Shown here: in pieces, positions 10,500-20,022 of the stretch
Layout: each line of letters opens with the position of its first letter
Position numbering within the stretch: the stretch's first letter is position 1
Assembly: GCF_900458895.1 (NCBI RefSeq)
Contig: NZ_LR962863.1
Coordinates: 1,240,001 to 1,304,000 of the forward strand
Source of the DNA: Staphylococcus schleiferi
Lineage (GTDB): Bacteria > Bacillota > Bacilli > Staphylococcales > Staphylococcaceae
DNA length: 64,000 bases
Direction of reading: 5' to 3'
The notes under the pieces: model-generated
Told to the model about the DNA's origin: nothing
What the model saw: the letters and a program-made list of their open reading frames with translations, nothing else
Databases searched by the model: none
Position numbers and translations under genes: made by a program

Positions 10500-10559
10500 G
10501 TAGGGCATTGGCATCTGAGTCGCTCTTTTAGAATTTTGAAGTGAACCAATGTCCTCAAT
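10500..10559 (+). other. inverted repeat downstream of greA
   Basis: AGGGCATTGG and CCAATGTCCT are near-perfect complementary arms separated by about 32 bases. No T tract follows, so I do not call it a terminator. It may stabilise the greA transcript 3' end. The rest of the 302-base gap holds the terminator, direct repeats and pxpB promoter listed separately. Confidence 0.4.
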
Positions 10560-10602
10560 CTCACCTTAGTGATTCATTTACATAAACTTGTTTTTTTTGA
10601 TT

Positions 10603-10635
10603 CGGTGTATGGTTTTATCACCGTTTCTTTTTTTG
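10603..10635 (+). terminator. terminator after greA
   Basis: CGGTG / CACCG arms with an 11-base loop are followed by TTTCTTTTTTT. A T run also precedes it. It separates the greA transcript from the pxp operon. Confidence 0.7.
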
Positions 10636-10679
10636 AATTAAAAACTTTAAAAATAAATTTATTTAATTAAATTTGCATA

Positions 10680-10746
10680 ACAACGCTTTGTAGCTATTTT
10701 TTAATACAACGCTTCATTGCGATGCACTTTTACAAAATGATAAAAT
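10680..10746 (+). promoter_or_regulatory. direct repeats and putative promoter of the pxp operon
   Basis: ACAACGCTT occurs at 10680-10688 and again at 10706-10714, 26 bases apart. A weak promoter TTGCGA (10717-10722), 18-base spacer, TAAAAT (10741-10746) follows immediately. The repeats are positioned as an activator or repressor site could be; no known regulator matches them in my reading. Confidence 0.4.
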
Positions 10747-10782
10747 GTAAATATGTAAGGGTTTTTATAAGGGGGGCTTTAA

Positions 10783-11517
10783 TTGAATTTTCGTCAAATC
10801 AGTGAGCAATCGTTCATGATTTATTTTAAATCCGAAATAAGTGAAGATGTCTTTGAAAATGTTAATTTTGTTGTAGATTATCTTCGTTCAAAACACCATC
10901 CATATATACAAGAAGTTGTACCGTCTTATCGAGCAATTTTAGTTTATTTTGATGGCATACGTGTTAATTTTGAAACATTAGTTGAAGAACTTGAACTCAA
11001 TCAACTGAAATATAATCATGAACATAACACACAAGGACAGCGAAGAATTATTAATTTGCCTGTGCTATATGGAGGGAAATGGGGACCTGACCTTGACGTC
11101 GTTGCCGCCCATAACCAATTATCAATCGAACAAGTGATTCAATATCATACTGAAGCATTTTATCTCGTTTATATGATCGGCTTTATGCCAGGCTTTCCGT
11201 TTTTAGGAGGCTTGAACGAGAAGCTCCATACACCAAGAAAAGAAGAGCCAAGAATTAAAATAAAAGCGGGATCAGTGGGTATTGCAAATAATCAAACAGG
11301 TCTATATCCATCAGATTCTCCTGGTGGATGGCAGATTATAGGTAGAACACCTATTGATGTTTTTAATCCTCATAGAAATCCTAAAATACTGTATAAACCG
11401 GGAGATAAGATAAAATTTTATTCCATTAATGAGGAAGAATTCTTGCATGTACAAAAATATATACAAAAAAATCAGCTAGATTATGATGAATGGGTGATGA
11501 TTGAAGATGTCGATTAA
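10783..11517 (+). CDS. pxpB: 5-oxoprolinase subunit PxpB / KipI family (carboxyltransferase domain 1)
   Basis: A 244-residue AHS1-family protein with the signature GFMPGFPFLGGL and KAGSVGIANNQTGLYP. In B. subtilis the family member KipI inhibits sporulation kinase KinA, and with PxpA and PxpC it forms the ATP-dependent 5-oxoprolinase. It is also homologous to part of the carboxyltransferase domain of urea carboxylase. The start is TTG at 10783 behind AAGGGGGG. It overlaps pxpC by 11 bases. Confidence 0.92.
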   Translation: MNFRQISEQSFMIYFKSEISEDVFENVNFVVDYLRSKHHPYIQEVVPSYRAILVYFDGIRVNFETLVEELELNQLKYNHEHNTQGQRRIINLPVLYGGKWGPDLDVVAAHNQLSIEQVIQYHTEAFYLVYMIGFMPGFPFLGGLNEKLHTPRKEEPRIKIKAGSVGIANNQTGLYPSDSPGGWQIIGRTPIDVFNPHRNPKILYKPGDKIKFYSINEEEFLHVQKYIQKNQLDYDEWVMIEDVD

Positions 11518-12532
11518 AATATTAAAGCCCGGATTATTTACCACAGTTCAAGATATGGGACGTTATCATCATCAGTTTGAAGGGTATTCACCTGCTGGTG
11601 TACTAGATCGGCCGAGTTATGAAATATTAAATACTTTATTAGAAACGGAAAACCAACCCGCACTTGAAGTGACTATGATTGGACCTAAAATCAAGTTCTT
11701 AAGAAGAAATTTAATGGCATTAACAGGGGCACAATTTTCAGCTACTCTAAATAACGAGCCTATCCCTCACCAAACAGTGATTAAGGTAGAAAAGGGCGAC
11801 ATACTTGATGTAGGAAAAGTAGAAAAAGGAATGCGAGGCTATATTGGGTTTGCTGAAATATTAGATATCCCAAAAGTAGAAGGAAGCTATTCTACACATA
11901 CGCGGACACGAATTGGTGGCTATAAAGGGCGTCAATTAAAAGAAAATGATATTTTAAAAACAAAGCCAGGCTTTATAGATCTCAGTTTAATCGGGCGTTC
12001 TAGTGACTATTCTAGTTTTAATAGAGCAAAACACTTACCGATTGGCATCATGGATGGACCACAACTTGAATCTTTTACAAGACGAACTATTAAGGAAATC
12101 GAGCAGTTTGAATTCAAAATTTCAGAAAGTTCAGACCGGATGGGCTATCGTTTAAAAGGGCAATCGATACAACCTTTCCAAAGTGCCGATATTATTTCTG
12201 AACCTGTTGCATTAGGTAGTGTTCAAGTGCCTAAAGATGGCAATCCAATTATTTTATTAAATGACAGACAGACGGTTGGCGGGTACACAAAAATTGGTAC
12301 TGTCATTGATTGTGACATCGTTGATATTGCACAAAAACAGCCTGGAGAAACAATAAAATTTGAATGGATTACATTTAACGAAGCGAACGAAATCTTAGCG
12401 AGAAAGCGACGTAAGCTTGATGACGCAAAAGCTAAAATTCGTAAACAACCGCAGCGTTTCTTGAAAAACATTCGACCTACGCAGCAAAAAATTAAAACCG
12501 TTCTTAAAGGAGATCAATTACCATGGACTTAA
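11507..12532 (+). CDS. pxpC: 5-oxoprolinase subunit PxpC / KipA family (biotin-dependent carboxyltransferase family)
   Basis: A 341-residue AHS2-family protein beginning SIKILKPGLFTTVQDMGR, with GPQLESF and SSDRMGYRLKG, typical of KipA/PxpC. It pairs with PxpB. The ATG at 11507, within the last codons of pxpB, matches the family N-terminus. Its stop overlaps the start of the biotin carrier gene by 10 bases, so all four genes are probably translationally coupled. The family is homologous to the C-terminal part of the urea carboxylase carboxyltransferase domain. Confidence 0.92.
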   Translation: MSIKILKPGLFTTVQDMGRYHHQFEGYSPAGVLDRPSYEILNTLLETENQPALEVTMIGPKIKFLRRNLMALTGAQFSATLNNEPIPHQTVIKVEKGDILDVGKVEKGMRGYIGFAEILDIPKVEGSYSTHTRTRIGGYKGRQLKENDILKTKPGFIDLSLIGRSSDYSSFNRAKHLPIGIMDGPQLESFTRRTIKEIEQFEFKISESSDRMGYRLKGQSIQPFQSADIISEPVALGSVQVPKDGNPIILLNDRQTVGGYTKIGTVIDCDIVDIAQKQPGETIKFEWITFNEANEILARKRRKLDDAKAKIRKQPQRFLKNIRPTQQKIKTVLKGDQLPWT

Positions 12533-12963
12533 AACAAATCGAACAAACATTAAATCTGTTAAATCATTACGGTGCAAAACACTTTAAATATAAAGATGAT
12601 GACATTGAACTTGAATTGGACTTGTTTACAAATACAAACGGTCAATCATCTGAGCAATTTGATGCTTCTCCATCACCAGTACCTCAAAACACAAATGAGA
12701 ATGCGCAAAAGCAAGAAGAAAATGAATCAAAAGCGATTCGCTCACAAATGATTGGAACTTTCTATTTGCAAGATGAAAAAGAATTAACTAAACCCGTTAT
12801 TAAAGTTGGCGACAAAGTCAATAAAGGTGATATTATCGGCTACATTGAAGCAATGAAAGTGATGAATGAAGTTACAGCTGATGAATCTGGAGAAATCCAA
12901 GAAATCTTAATTGGCCACGGTGAGAATGTAGAATTTAATCAAGTAATTGTAACTTTAAAATAA
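12523..12963 (+). CDS. biotin carboxyl carrier protein (AccB-like)
   Basis: A 146-residue carrier protein: an N-terminal helical segment, a Gln/Asn/Glu-rich linker (about residues 38-70) and a C-terminal biotinyl domain with EAMKVMNE, in which Lys112 would carry biotin. It belongs to the pxp operon, directly before a biotin carboxylase. No acetyl-CoA carboxyltransferase genes (accA/accD) are nearby. Staphylococci usually have another accBC elsewhere for fatty acid synthesis, so this is probably a dedicated second copy; that is inference. Confidence 0.92.
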   Translation: MDLKQIEQTLNLLNHYGAKHFKYKDDDIELELDLFTNTNGQSSEQFDASPSPVPQNTNENAQKQEENESKAIRSQMIGTFYLQDEKELTKPVIKVGDKVNKGDIIGYIEAMKVMNEVTADESGEIQEILIGHGENVEFNQVIVTLK

Positions 12964-12976
12964 TGGGGGTGAAAGC

Positions 12977-14347
12977 ATGTATCGTGTACTAGTTGCAAAT
13001 AGAGGAGAAATAGCGGTCCGGATTATAAGAGCGCTTAGAGAAATGGGTATGGAGTCTGTCGCGATTTATGCCGTTGGCGATGAAGATAGTTTGCATGTCA
13101 AACTCGCTGATGACGCCGTCTGTATCGGACAGCCTAATCCACTTGATAGTTATTTGCATATTCGTAAAATCTTGTCAGCTGCAGAAATTACAAATGCAAA
13201 TGCAATTCATCCAGGTTATGGTTTCTTATCTGAAAGCCCAGTTTTTGCTGAAAAAGTAGAAAGCGAAGGCCTCTATTTTATTGGCCCTACTAAAGAAACG
13301 ATGAAATTAATGGGAGATAAAATTACTGCGAGACAAACCGTTGACCAAGCAGGCGTACCAGTCATTCCCGGGTCAAAATCATCTGTAGAGGATATCGAAG
13401 AAATTGAAAAACTTGCAGAAGAGATTGGCTATCCACTTGTTATTAAAGCGGCGAGTGGCGGAGGCGGTAAAGGCATTCGCATTGTTAAAGACGAATCTCA
13501 ATTAGAACGCGCATTTAAAGAAGCCAAAAGTGAAGGTAATAAATATTTTAATGATGATCGTGTTTATGTTGAGGCATTTATCCCTGTAGCAAAACATGTT
13601 GAAGTTCAAGTTTTGGGTGACGGACAAGGACAGTATATCCATTTAGGTGAGAGAGATTGCTCTGTACAAAGAAAAAACCAAAAACTGATTGAAGAATCGC
13701 CATGTAGCGCTTTAAGTGATGAAAAAAGAGAAAAGATTTGTAATGATGCTGTCAAAGTCGCTCGAGCAGCTCAATATAGAAGTGCAGGAACGATTGAGTT
13801 TCTTGTTACAGAAGACGCTTATTACTTTATTGAAATGAATGCACGAATTCAAGTCGAGCATACAGTGACTGAAATGCGTACGGATATTGATCTAGTTCGT
13901 CAACAATTATTAATCATGAAGAACGGTCAACTCGATTTAAAACAGGAAGATATTTCTTTTAAAGGTCATGTCATAGAAGCACGAATTAATGCTGAAGATC
14001 CTGAAAAAGGCTTCCGTCCGACACCGGGTACAGTTCAACGCCTTCATTTCCCTCATGGCTTCAATATACGAGTTGACTCGCTTTTATACAGCGGTTATAC
14101 TGTATCTTCATATTATGATTCACTGGTAGCTAAAGTCATCGTTAAAGGTGAATTTAGACAACATGCGATAGAAAAATTAAAAGTGACATTAGATGAACTC
14201 GTTATAGACGGTTTTAAAACGACTGCAGACTTCTTGTATGCTTTACTTTCGTATCCGCCATATTTTGAAGGTGATGCGAAAGAAGTAGATATTAAATTTT
14301 TAGATCGTCACAACATTTTTAAGGAGGTCACTGAAAATGAAAATTGA
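12977..14347 (+). CDS. biotin carboxylase (AccC-like)
   Basis: A 456-residue ATP-grasp enzyme, usual length for AccC. Visible motifs are [15 protein letters not shown] at the N-terminus, the glycine-rich ATP loop [11 protein letters not shown] (about 160-170), and [16 protein letters not shown] with bicarbonate/biotin-site residues. It carboxylates biotin on the carrier protein using ATP and bicarbonate. It lies 13 bases after the carrier gene behind GGGGGTG. It overlaps pxpA by 11 bases. The natural acceptor of the carboxyl group in this operon is unknown. Confidence 0.93.
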   Translation: MYRVLVANRGEIAVRIIRALREMGMESVAIYAVGDEDSLHVKLADDAVCIGQPNPLDSYLHIRKILSAAEITNANAIHPGYGFLSESPVFAEKVESEGLYFIGPTKETMKLMGDKITARQTVDQAGVPVIPGSKSSVEDIEEIEKLAEEIGYPLVIKAASGGGGKGIRIVKDESQLERAFKEAKSEGNKYFNDDRVYVEAFIPVAKHVEVQVLGDGQGQYIHLGERDCSVQRKNQKLIEESPCSALSDEKREKICNDAVKVARAAQYRSAGTIEFLVTEDAYYFIEMNARIQVEHTVTEMRTDIDLVRQQLLIMKNGQLDLKQEDISFKGHVIEARINAEDPEKGFRPTPGTVQRLHFPHGFNIRVDSLLYSGYTVSSYYDSLVAKVIVKGEFRQHAIEKLKVTLDELVIDGFKTTADFLYALLSYPPYFEGDAKEVDIKFLDRHNIFKEVTENEN

Positions 14348-15095
14348 CTTAAACTGTGATTTAGGTGAAAGTTTCGGTAATTATAAAATTGGTAACGACC
14401 AGTCTGTCATACCATTGATAACATCTGCAAATATTGCATGTGGGTTTCACGCAGGTGATGAAAATGTAATGGCAGAAACAGTTAAACTTGCCAAACAAAA
14501 TCATGTGGGTGTTGGGGCACATCCAGGTTTTCCTGACTTACAAGGTTTTGGTCGCCGAAACTTAGACATGTCATTAAAGGAAATTTTTAATATGGTAGTC
14601 TATCAAGTCGGTGCCTTAAAAGCATTTTGTGACATTCAAGGCGTCAAACTCAATCATGTGAAACCGCACGGGGCCTTATATCAAATGGCTTCTAGAGATG
14701 CAGAAATCGCTAAGGCGATTGCCTCTGCAATCTATGAAATAGACCCTAAATTATATTTAATGGGTCTTTCTAATTCTATTTTGATTGATGAGGGAAGAAA
14801 GCAAGGATTAAATGTGGCTTCTGAAGTTTTTGCTGATCGCAGATATGAAAATGATGGCCAATTAGTGAGTCGTAAAAAGGAAGGAGCCGTCATTGAAGAT
14901 TCGCATGAAGCAATTGAACAAGTTTTACAAATGGTTAAAGAAGGTACTGTAAAAACGATTTCAGGTGAAATGATAGATATCAAAGCAGATACTATTTGTG
15001 TACATGGAGACGGAGCACATGCACTGGAATTCGTTAAACAAATTCGATCGCATCTATCAGAAGAAAATGTTGATATCCGTACATTAGGGGGTTAA
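14337..15095 (+). CDS. pxpA: 5-oxoprolinase subunit PxpA (LamB/YcsF family)
   Basis: A 252-residue LamB/YcsF protein with [12 protein letters not shown] at the N-terminus, [22 protein letters not shown] and [12 protein letters not shown], the metal-binding and catalytic motifs of the family. PxpA with PxpB and PxpC cleaves 5-oxoproline to glutamate with ATP. AAGGAGG lies just before its start, inside the carboxylase gene. The NRAMP-like transporter follows after 3 bases. Confidence 0.95.
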   Translation: MKIDLNCDLGESFGNYKIGNDQSVIPLITSANIACGFHAGDENVMAETVKLAKQNHVGVGAHPGFPDLQGFGRRNLDMSLKEIFNMVVYQVGALKAFCDIQGVKLNHVKPHGALYQMASRDAEIAKAIASAIYEIDPKLYLMGLSNSILIDEGRKQGLNVASEVFADRRYENDGQLVSRKKEGAVIEDSHEAIEQVLQMVKEGTVKTISGEMIDIKADTICVHGDGAHALEFVKQIRSHLSEENVDIRTLGG

Positions 15096-15098
15096 TAA

Positions 15099-16337
15099 AT
15101 GAAAAAAAATCCAAATCAAATTGAGAATAATGAAAGTTTTCAATTCACAAAAACACATAAGAGGCTATTGTTAGGCTCTGTATTTTTAATGGCTACTTCT
15201 GCAATTGGACCAGCCTTTTTAACGCAAACTGCTGTATTTACACAACAATTTATGGCTAGTTTCGCTTTTGCAATATTGCTCTCTATCATTATAGACATTG
15301 GTGCACAAATTAATATTTGGCGTATCCTTGTTGTGACTGGTTATCGTGGCCAAGAAATTGCGAATGAAGTGATTAAGGGATTAGGAACTTTCATCTCAAT
15401 TTTAATTGCTATAGGGGGATTAGCATTTAACATTGGAAACATTGCTGGTGCTGGATTAGGACTTAATGCTATTTTTGGACTCGATGTTAGAGTAGGCTCA
15501 GCGATTACAGCTGCTATCGCTATATTAGTGTTCATCTCTAAAAATGGTCAAAAGATTATGGACGTTGTGACAATGATATTAGGTGTCGTGATGATTGCAA
15601 CTGTTGCATATGTCATGGTGCAGTCTCATCCGCCTTATCTTGATGCAGCAAAACATATGATTTTACCAGAAAATCCTTCATCACTGGTATTACCTATCAT
15701 TACTTTGGTCGGGGGCACTGTTGGGGGTTACATTACATTTGCTGGTGCACATCGAATATTAGATGCAGGTATTAAAGGACAAAATTATTTACCTTTTGTG
15801 AACCGTTCAGCAATAACAGGTATTCTCACAACGGGTGTAATGAGAGCACTCTTGTTTTTAGCTGTCTTAGGTGTCGTTGTTACTGGTGTGACATTGAATC
15901 CAGATAATCCACCAGCTTCAGTTTTTGAACATGCAGTAGGACCGATTGGAAAAAATATTTTCGGTGTTGTTCTCTTTGCTGCTGCAATGTCATCTGTTAT
16001 TGGATCTGCATATACAAGTACAACTTTCATAAAAACATTACATCATAAAATTAAAACTTATGATAACTATGTTGTTGTAGCCTTCATAGTTATTTCTACT
16101 CTAATATTCTTGTTTATTGGTAAACCTGTAAAATTACTGATTATTGCAGGTGCGCTCAATGGATTAATTCTTCCTATCGTATTGGGAACAATTTTGATTG
16201 CTTCAAAAAATAAACGAATCGTAGGTGACTACAAGCACCCAACTTGGATGCTTATATTTGGAATTGTAGCAGTTGTCGTTACAATTTTTACAGGATTTTT
16301 CTCTTTACAAGGTTTAGCAGCTTTATGGAATCAATAA
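15099..16337 (+). CDS. NRAMP-like transporter (YcsG family)
   Basis: A 412-residue integral membrane protein with about eleven hydrophobic segments beginning near residue 28. It resembles the YcsG branch of the NRAMP superfamily, and ycsG sits beside ycsF (pxpA) in B. subtilis too. The canonical metal-binding DPGN of TM1 is replaced by a SAIGPAFLTQTA stretch, so transport of divalent metal is doubtful; the context suggests uptake of a substrate for the operon such as an organic compound. That substrate is inference only. It is the last gene before two terminators. Confidence 0.82.
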   Translation: MKKNPNQIENNESFQFTKTHKRLLLGSVFLMATSAIGPAFLTQTAVFTQQFMASFAFAILLSIIIDIGAQINIWRILVVTGYRGQEIANEVIKGLGTFISILIAIGGLAFNIGNIAGAGLGLNAIFGLDVRVGSAITAAIAILVFISKNGQKIMDVVTMILGVVMIATVAYVMVQSHPPYLDAAKHMILPENPSSLVLPIITLVGGTVGGYITFAGAHRILDAGIKGQNYLPFVNRSAITGILTTGVMRALLFLAVLGVVVTGVTLNPDNPPASVFEHAVGPIGKNIFGVVLFAAAMSSVIGSAYTSTTFIKTLHHKIKTYDNYVVVAFIVISTLIFLFIGKPVKLLIIAGALNGLILPIVLGTILIASKNKRIVGDYKHPTWMLIFGIVAVVVTIFTGFFSLQGLAALWNQ

Positions 16338-16423
16338 GATACGATTTAAAATATGAGGTTATAAGAAAATAGTTCAGAATTAAGATGCGATGATTTTAAT
16401 ACAATCTTTGCAAACAAGTGTTA

Positions 16424-16454
16424 ACAGGATGACAAATGCCATCCTGTTTTTTTA
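16424..16454 (+). terminator. terminator of the pxp operon
   Basis: AACAGGATG / CATCCTGTT arms with an 8-base loop followed by a T run. It lies about 90 bases after the transporter stop. Confidence 0.88.
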
Positions 16455-16491
16455 TATATTTATGTTCAAACAGTCCTACTCATCCTTGCCG

Positions 16492-16539
16492 GGGCGGGAC
16501 GACGAAATCATTTTGATTTCTGTCCCGCTCCCATTTTTT
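16492..16539 (+). terminator. second strong hairpin terminator
   Basis: GCGGGAC…GTCCCGC encloses GAAATCA / TGATTTC and is followed by CTCCCATTTTTT. GC-rich hairpins of this look occur repeatedly between staphylococcal genes. The remaining gap up to mtnN (16540-16801) holds no gene that I can see, only AT-rich DNA and the palindrome listed separately. Confidence 0.8.
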
Positions 16540-16749
16540 ATTATGAAGTTGTTGGTCTAAGTATGATAAAATAGCAAAGGTAAGGTATTGGAAGTGTATA
16601 AGGATAGGTTAGGGTGTTGTGTTTTAAAGGTGTGTATTTCTTGTTTTGCGTTAATGGCACTTTACTTCTTACATTAATGACAATAGTGTAAACTAAGCGA
16701 CATTCTAATCTTTTATAAACGACTTAAACATTTATATTTAAAATCATAC

Positions 16750-16765
16750 ATTTAATCGATTAAAT
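16750..16765. promoter_or_regulatory. 16-base perfect palindrome upstream of mtnN
   Basis: ATTTAATCGATTAAAT is a perfect inverted repeat, ending 36 bases before the mtnN ATG. It has the size and position of an operator for a dimeric regulator. I do not recognise the regulator; AT-rich composition makes chance palindromes more likely than usual. Confidence 0.35.
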
Positions 16766-16801
16766 AGTAATAATTCAATATATGTAACAGGAGGCAATAT
16801 T

Positions 16802-17488
16802 ATGATTGGCATTATTGGTGCTATGGAAGAAGAAATAGAAATTTTAAAATCTCAGATGGTGGCGTTAGAAGAGATTAAAATCGCACATACGGTTTTCTAT
16901 AAAGGCTTATTAAATGACAAAGAGATTATTTTAACACAAAGCGGAATTGGTAAAGTCAATGTTGCTATCTCAACGGCATTATTAATCAACGAATTTAAAC
17001 CATCGTATATTATAAATACTGGATCAGCAGGTGCACTTCAACCTGGCTTGTCATTAGGGGATGTCGTCATTAGTTCAGAAGTGGCATATCATGATGCTGA
17101 TGCTCGCGCTTTTGGATATGAAATAGGGCAAATACCTGGCATGCCAGCAACGTACAAAGCGGATCAAGAATTATTTAAAAAAGTAGATAAAGTTTTAAAA
17201 TCTTTAAGCCAAAATGGTAAAGAAGGCCTTATTGTATCGGGAGATAGCTTTATTGGTACCAACGCGCAACGTCAAACAATTTTAGCTTCATTCCCACATG
17301 CTTTAGCAGCTGAAATGGAAGCTGCAGCCATTGCTCAAACTTGTTTCCAATTTAATACGCCATTTATTATCACACGCGCAATATCTGATTTAGCAGATGA
17401 AGAAGCCGGAATGACTTTTGAAGCATTTTTAAAAGTAGCCTCACAGTCTTCAAGTAAAATGGTTAGTGAATTAGTCAAAGAATTATAA
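16802..17488 (+). CDS. mtnN: 5'-methylthioadenosine/S-adenosylhomocysteine nucleosidase
   Basis: A 228-residue enzyme that releases adenine from methylthioadenosine and S-adenosylhomocysteine (Pfs). Motifs are [11 protein letters not shown] at the N-terminus, [17 protein letters not shown] and [10 protein letters not shown], with catalytic Asp in [10 protein letters not shown]. It supports methionine salvage and produces the AI-2 precursor chain. AGGAGG precedes the ATG. It heads the yqeG cluster, though a separate -10-like TATAAT lies between the two genes. Confidence 0.97.
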   Translation: MIGIIGAMEEEIEILKSQMVALEEIKIAHTVFYKGLLNDKEIILTQSGIGKVNVAISTALLINEFKPSYIINTGSAGALQPGLSLGDVVISSEVAYHDADARAFGYEIGQIPGMPATYKADQELFKKVDKVLKSLSQNGKEGLIVSGDSFIGTNAQRQTILASFPHALAAEMEAAAIAQTCFQFNTPFIITRAISDLADEEAGMTFEAFLKVASQSSSKMVSELVKEL

Positions 17489-17516
17489 ACAAAGCGCTTT
17501 TAAGAAGATATTGTGT

Positions 17517-17522
17517 TATAAT
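17517..17522 (+). promoter_or_regulatory. possible -10 box for the yqeG-yqeM cluster
   Basis: TATAAT lies 36 bases before the yqeG ATG. A convincing -35 is missing; the -35 region contains AAAGCGCTTT. Low confidence. Confidence 0.35.
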
Positions 17523-17557
17523 ACTACGAATGAAGTATTTTAAAATGGAGGATTATA

Positions 17558-18085
17558 ATGGGTATTATCAAGCGATTATTTTTGCCTAACCAATATGTCA
17601 AATCAATTCATGAAATCGACTTTGACCAATTACACGCATTAAATATTAAAGGTGTCATTACAGATTTAGATAATACATTAGTAGGTTGGGATGAAGCAGA
17701 TCCCACACCTAAAGTTCAGGAATGGTTTAAAGGCCTTGAAGATAGAAATATGAAAGTAACAATTGTTTCTAATAATAATGAAAAAAGAGTGAAATCTTTT
17801 TGCCAAAACTTAAATGTAGATTATATTTTTAAAGCTAAAAAGCCACGTGGAAAATCTCTAAGACGTGCAACACATCAAATGGGATTAGAGAAAGATGCGG
17901 TTGTTGTCATTGGAGATCAAATGTTAACAGATGTATTTGGTGGGAATCGCAGTGGTTTGTATACAATTATGGTTGTCCCAGTTAAAAATTCAGATGGATT
18001 TATCACTAAGTTTAACCGGCTATTAGAGAGACGCTTATTAAATCATTTCAAGCGAAAAGGTTATATTAAATGGGAGGAATCTTAA
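17558..18085 (+). CDS. yqeG: YqeG family HAD-type phosphatase
   Basis: A 175-residue HAD IIIA protein. The motif I is DLDNTLV (residues about 37-43), motif II VSNNN, then KAKKPRGKS with the motif III Lys and VVIGDQMLTDVFGG as motif IV. The family resembles mitochondrial phosphatidylglycerophosphatase, but its substrate in Firmicutes is not settled. Position directly before yqeH is conserved. AAAATGGAGG precedes its start. Confidence 0.92.
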   Translation: MGIIKRLFLPNQYVKSIHEIDFDQLHALNIKGVITDLDNTLVGWDEADPTPKVQEWFKGLEDRNMKVTIVSNNNEKRVKSFCQNLNVDYIFKAKKPRGKSLRRATHQMGLEKDAVVVIGDQMLTDVFGGNRSGLYTIMVVPVKNSDGFITKFNRLLERRLLNHFKRKGYIKWEES

Positions 18086-19186
18086 TTGACTGAAACTTTA
18101 AAGTGTATCGGTTGTGGTGCAGTCTTACAATCGACTGACCCTCAAAAACCTGGTTACGTCCCAAAAGCAAGCATGGGAAAAGAAGACGTCATTTGTCGAC
18201 GTTGTTTCCGCTTAAAGAACTACAATGAGGTTCAAGATGTCGGTATGGATAGTGAAGATTTTCTTGAATTATTGAATAGCTTATCGAACAAACCTGGAAT
18301 TGTAGTTAATTTAGTAGATGTGTTTGATTTTGAAGGTTCGTTTATTAATGCAATTAAAAGAATTGTAGGAAATAAAAAAATTATTTTAGCAGCGAATAAA
18401 GTTGATTTATTACCAAAACAAATTAATAAGCGTCGTGTAACGGAGTGGTTACGAAAATCTGCTAAAAATTATGGCTTATATCCTGAAGATGTATGTCTCA
18501 TTTCTGCGCATAAAGGGTTCGGTATTGATGAACTTCTCCAAACGATTGAAAAGCATCGTGACGGGCAAGACGTGTATATTGTTGGCACAACAAATGTGGG
18601 GAAATCGACATTGATTAATCGCTTAATAGAACAAAGCGTAGGAGAAAAAGATGTAGTCACGACATCAAAAGTACCAGGTACAACGCTTGATATGATAGAT
18701 ATCCCAATTGATGATCAAAGTGACATGTATGATACACCAGGTATTATACAGGCACATCAAATGACACATTTTGTAACGACAAAAGAACTCAATATCATTA
18801 TGCCTAAAAAAGAAATTAAACAGCGCGTTTATCAACTCAATGAATTACAAAGCTTGTTTATTGGGGGACTGGCTCGTGTTGATTATTTAAAAGGAGGAAA
18901 ACGGCCTCTAGTTTGTTATTTTTCTAACGAGCTTCACATCCACAGAACTAAGCTAGAAAAAGCTGATCAATTATGGAAAACTCAACTTGGTTCATTATTA
19001 ACACCACCGTCCCAACCTCAAGACTTTGATTTTGAACTACTCAATACGATTCATTTGAATACAGGAAATGAGAAAAAAGACATCATGATTTCTGGTTTAG
19101 GCTTCGTTACCGTTGACGCTGGTGCAGAGTTAGATGTGACGGTTCCTAAAAATGTTGAAGTGACATTAAGACCTTCCATTATGTAA
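18086..19186 (+). CDS. yqeH: ribosome biogenesis GTPase YqeH (circularly permuted)
   Basis: A 366-residue GTPase needed for 30S assembly. The N-terminal zinc finger has Cys7, Cys10, Cys37 and Cys40. The G motifs are in permuted order: G4 NKVD (104-107), G5 SAHKG (about 140), G1 GTTNVGKST (167-175), G3 DTPG (216-219). The start is TTG at 18086, immediately after the yqeG stop, with GGGAGG inside the last yqeG codons. It is followed by aroE after 13 bases. Confidence 0.96.
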   Translation: MTETLKCIGCGAVLQSTDPQKPGYVPKASMGKEDVICRRCFRLKNYNEVQDVGMDSEDFLELLNSLSNKPGIVVNLVDVFDFEGSFINAIKRIVGNKKIILAANKVDLLPKQINKRRVTEWLRKSAKNYGLYPEDVCLISAHKGFGIDELLQTIEKHRDGQDVYIVGTTNVGKSTLINRLIEQSVGEKDVVTTSKVPGTTLDMIDIPIDDQSDMYDTPGIIQAHQMTHFVTTKELNIIMPKKEIKQRVYQLNELQSLFIGGLARVDYLKGGKRPLVCYFSNELHIHRTKLEKADQLWKTQLGSLLTPPSQPQDFDFELLNTIHLNTGNEKKDIMISGLGFVTVDAGAELDVTVPKNVEVTLRPSIM

Positions 19187-19199
19187 GGAGTGAGCATGT

Positions 19200-20009
19200 A
19201 TGAAATTTGCAGTTATCGGGCATCCAATCGATCATTCTTTATCACCCATCATGCATCAGACAAATTTTAAAAGTTTAAATTTAAACGATCAATATGAAGC
19301 ACTAAATATTCCAGAACAGGATTTTCATCATATTAAAGATATCATTTCCGAAAGAGATTTAGATGGTTTTAATGTCACTATTCCTCATAAAGAGCGTATC
19401 ATCCCTTTTTTAGATTCACTTACTGAAGAGGCGCAAGCAATTGGTGCGGTGAACACTGTTCGAATTATCAATAATCAGTGGATTGGACACAATACTGATG
19501 GCCTCGGCTTTGTTAAAGGATTGCAATCAAAATATGGAGATTTAAGTGACGCACAAATCCTTATCTTAGGTGCAGGAGGGGCAAGCAAGGGAATCGCTTA
19601 TGCATTAAAAAAAGTATGCAAACATCCAATTACAGTTGCTAATAGGACAATGGCACGCTTTGACAGTTGGAAATTTAATGTGCTTAAGTATAGTTTAGAT
19701 GAGGTTCATCCTCTATTAGAGACGTTTGATATTATTATCAATACAACGCCAGTAGGCATGAATCAATCTACTGATAGTATCATTACTTTTCAAAAGTTAA
19801 AGCCTAGCGCACTTGTATGCGACATCGTTTATAACCCTTTGCAAACATCATTTTTAAAACAAGCTGCTCAAAAAGGGTATACGATATATAATGGTTTGGA
19901 TATGTTTGTTTTTCAAGGCGCAGAAAGCTTTAAAATTTGGACAGGCCTAGATAGTAATATTTCAGAAATGAGACAATCTGTACTAAACAAATTAAATGAA
20001 ACGAATTAA
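19200..20009 (+). CDS. aroE: shikimate dehydrogenase
   Basis: A 269-residue NADPH-dependent enzyme converting 3-dehydroshikimate to shikimate. It begins [14 protein letters not shown], carries NVTIPHKE with the catalytic Lys, a Rossmann loop LGAGGASKG (about 124-132) and NTTPVGM, and ends with the [11 protein letters not shown] helix. GGAGTG precedes the ATG. Placement between yqeH and yhbY is conserved in Firmicutes. Confidence 0.97.
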   Translation: MKFAVIGHPIDHSLSPIMHQTNFKSLNLNDQYEALNIPEQDFHHIKDIISERDLDGFNVTIPHKERIIPFLDSLTEEAQAIGAVNTVRIINNQWIGHNTDGLGFVKGLQSKYGDLSDAQILILGAGGASKGIAYALKKVCKHPITVANRTMARFDSWKFNVLKYSLDEVHPLLETFDIIINTTPVGMNQSTDSIITFQKLKPSALVCDIVYNPLQTSFLKQAAQKGYTIYNGLDMFVFQGAESFKIWTGLDSNISEMRQSVLNKLNETN

Positions 20010-20022
20010 TAAGGAGGCTATT

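Noticed and set aside
12523..14347. accB/accC here as the fatty-acid acetyl-CoA carboxylase subunits
   Set aside because: They sit inside a pxp operon without accA/accD; a separate copy for fatty acid synthesis is expected elsewhere.
17490..17502. AAAGCGCTTT as a CcpA cre site before yqeG
   Set aside because: Only the central palindrome matches; flanking cre positions do not.
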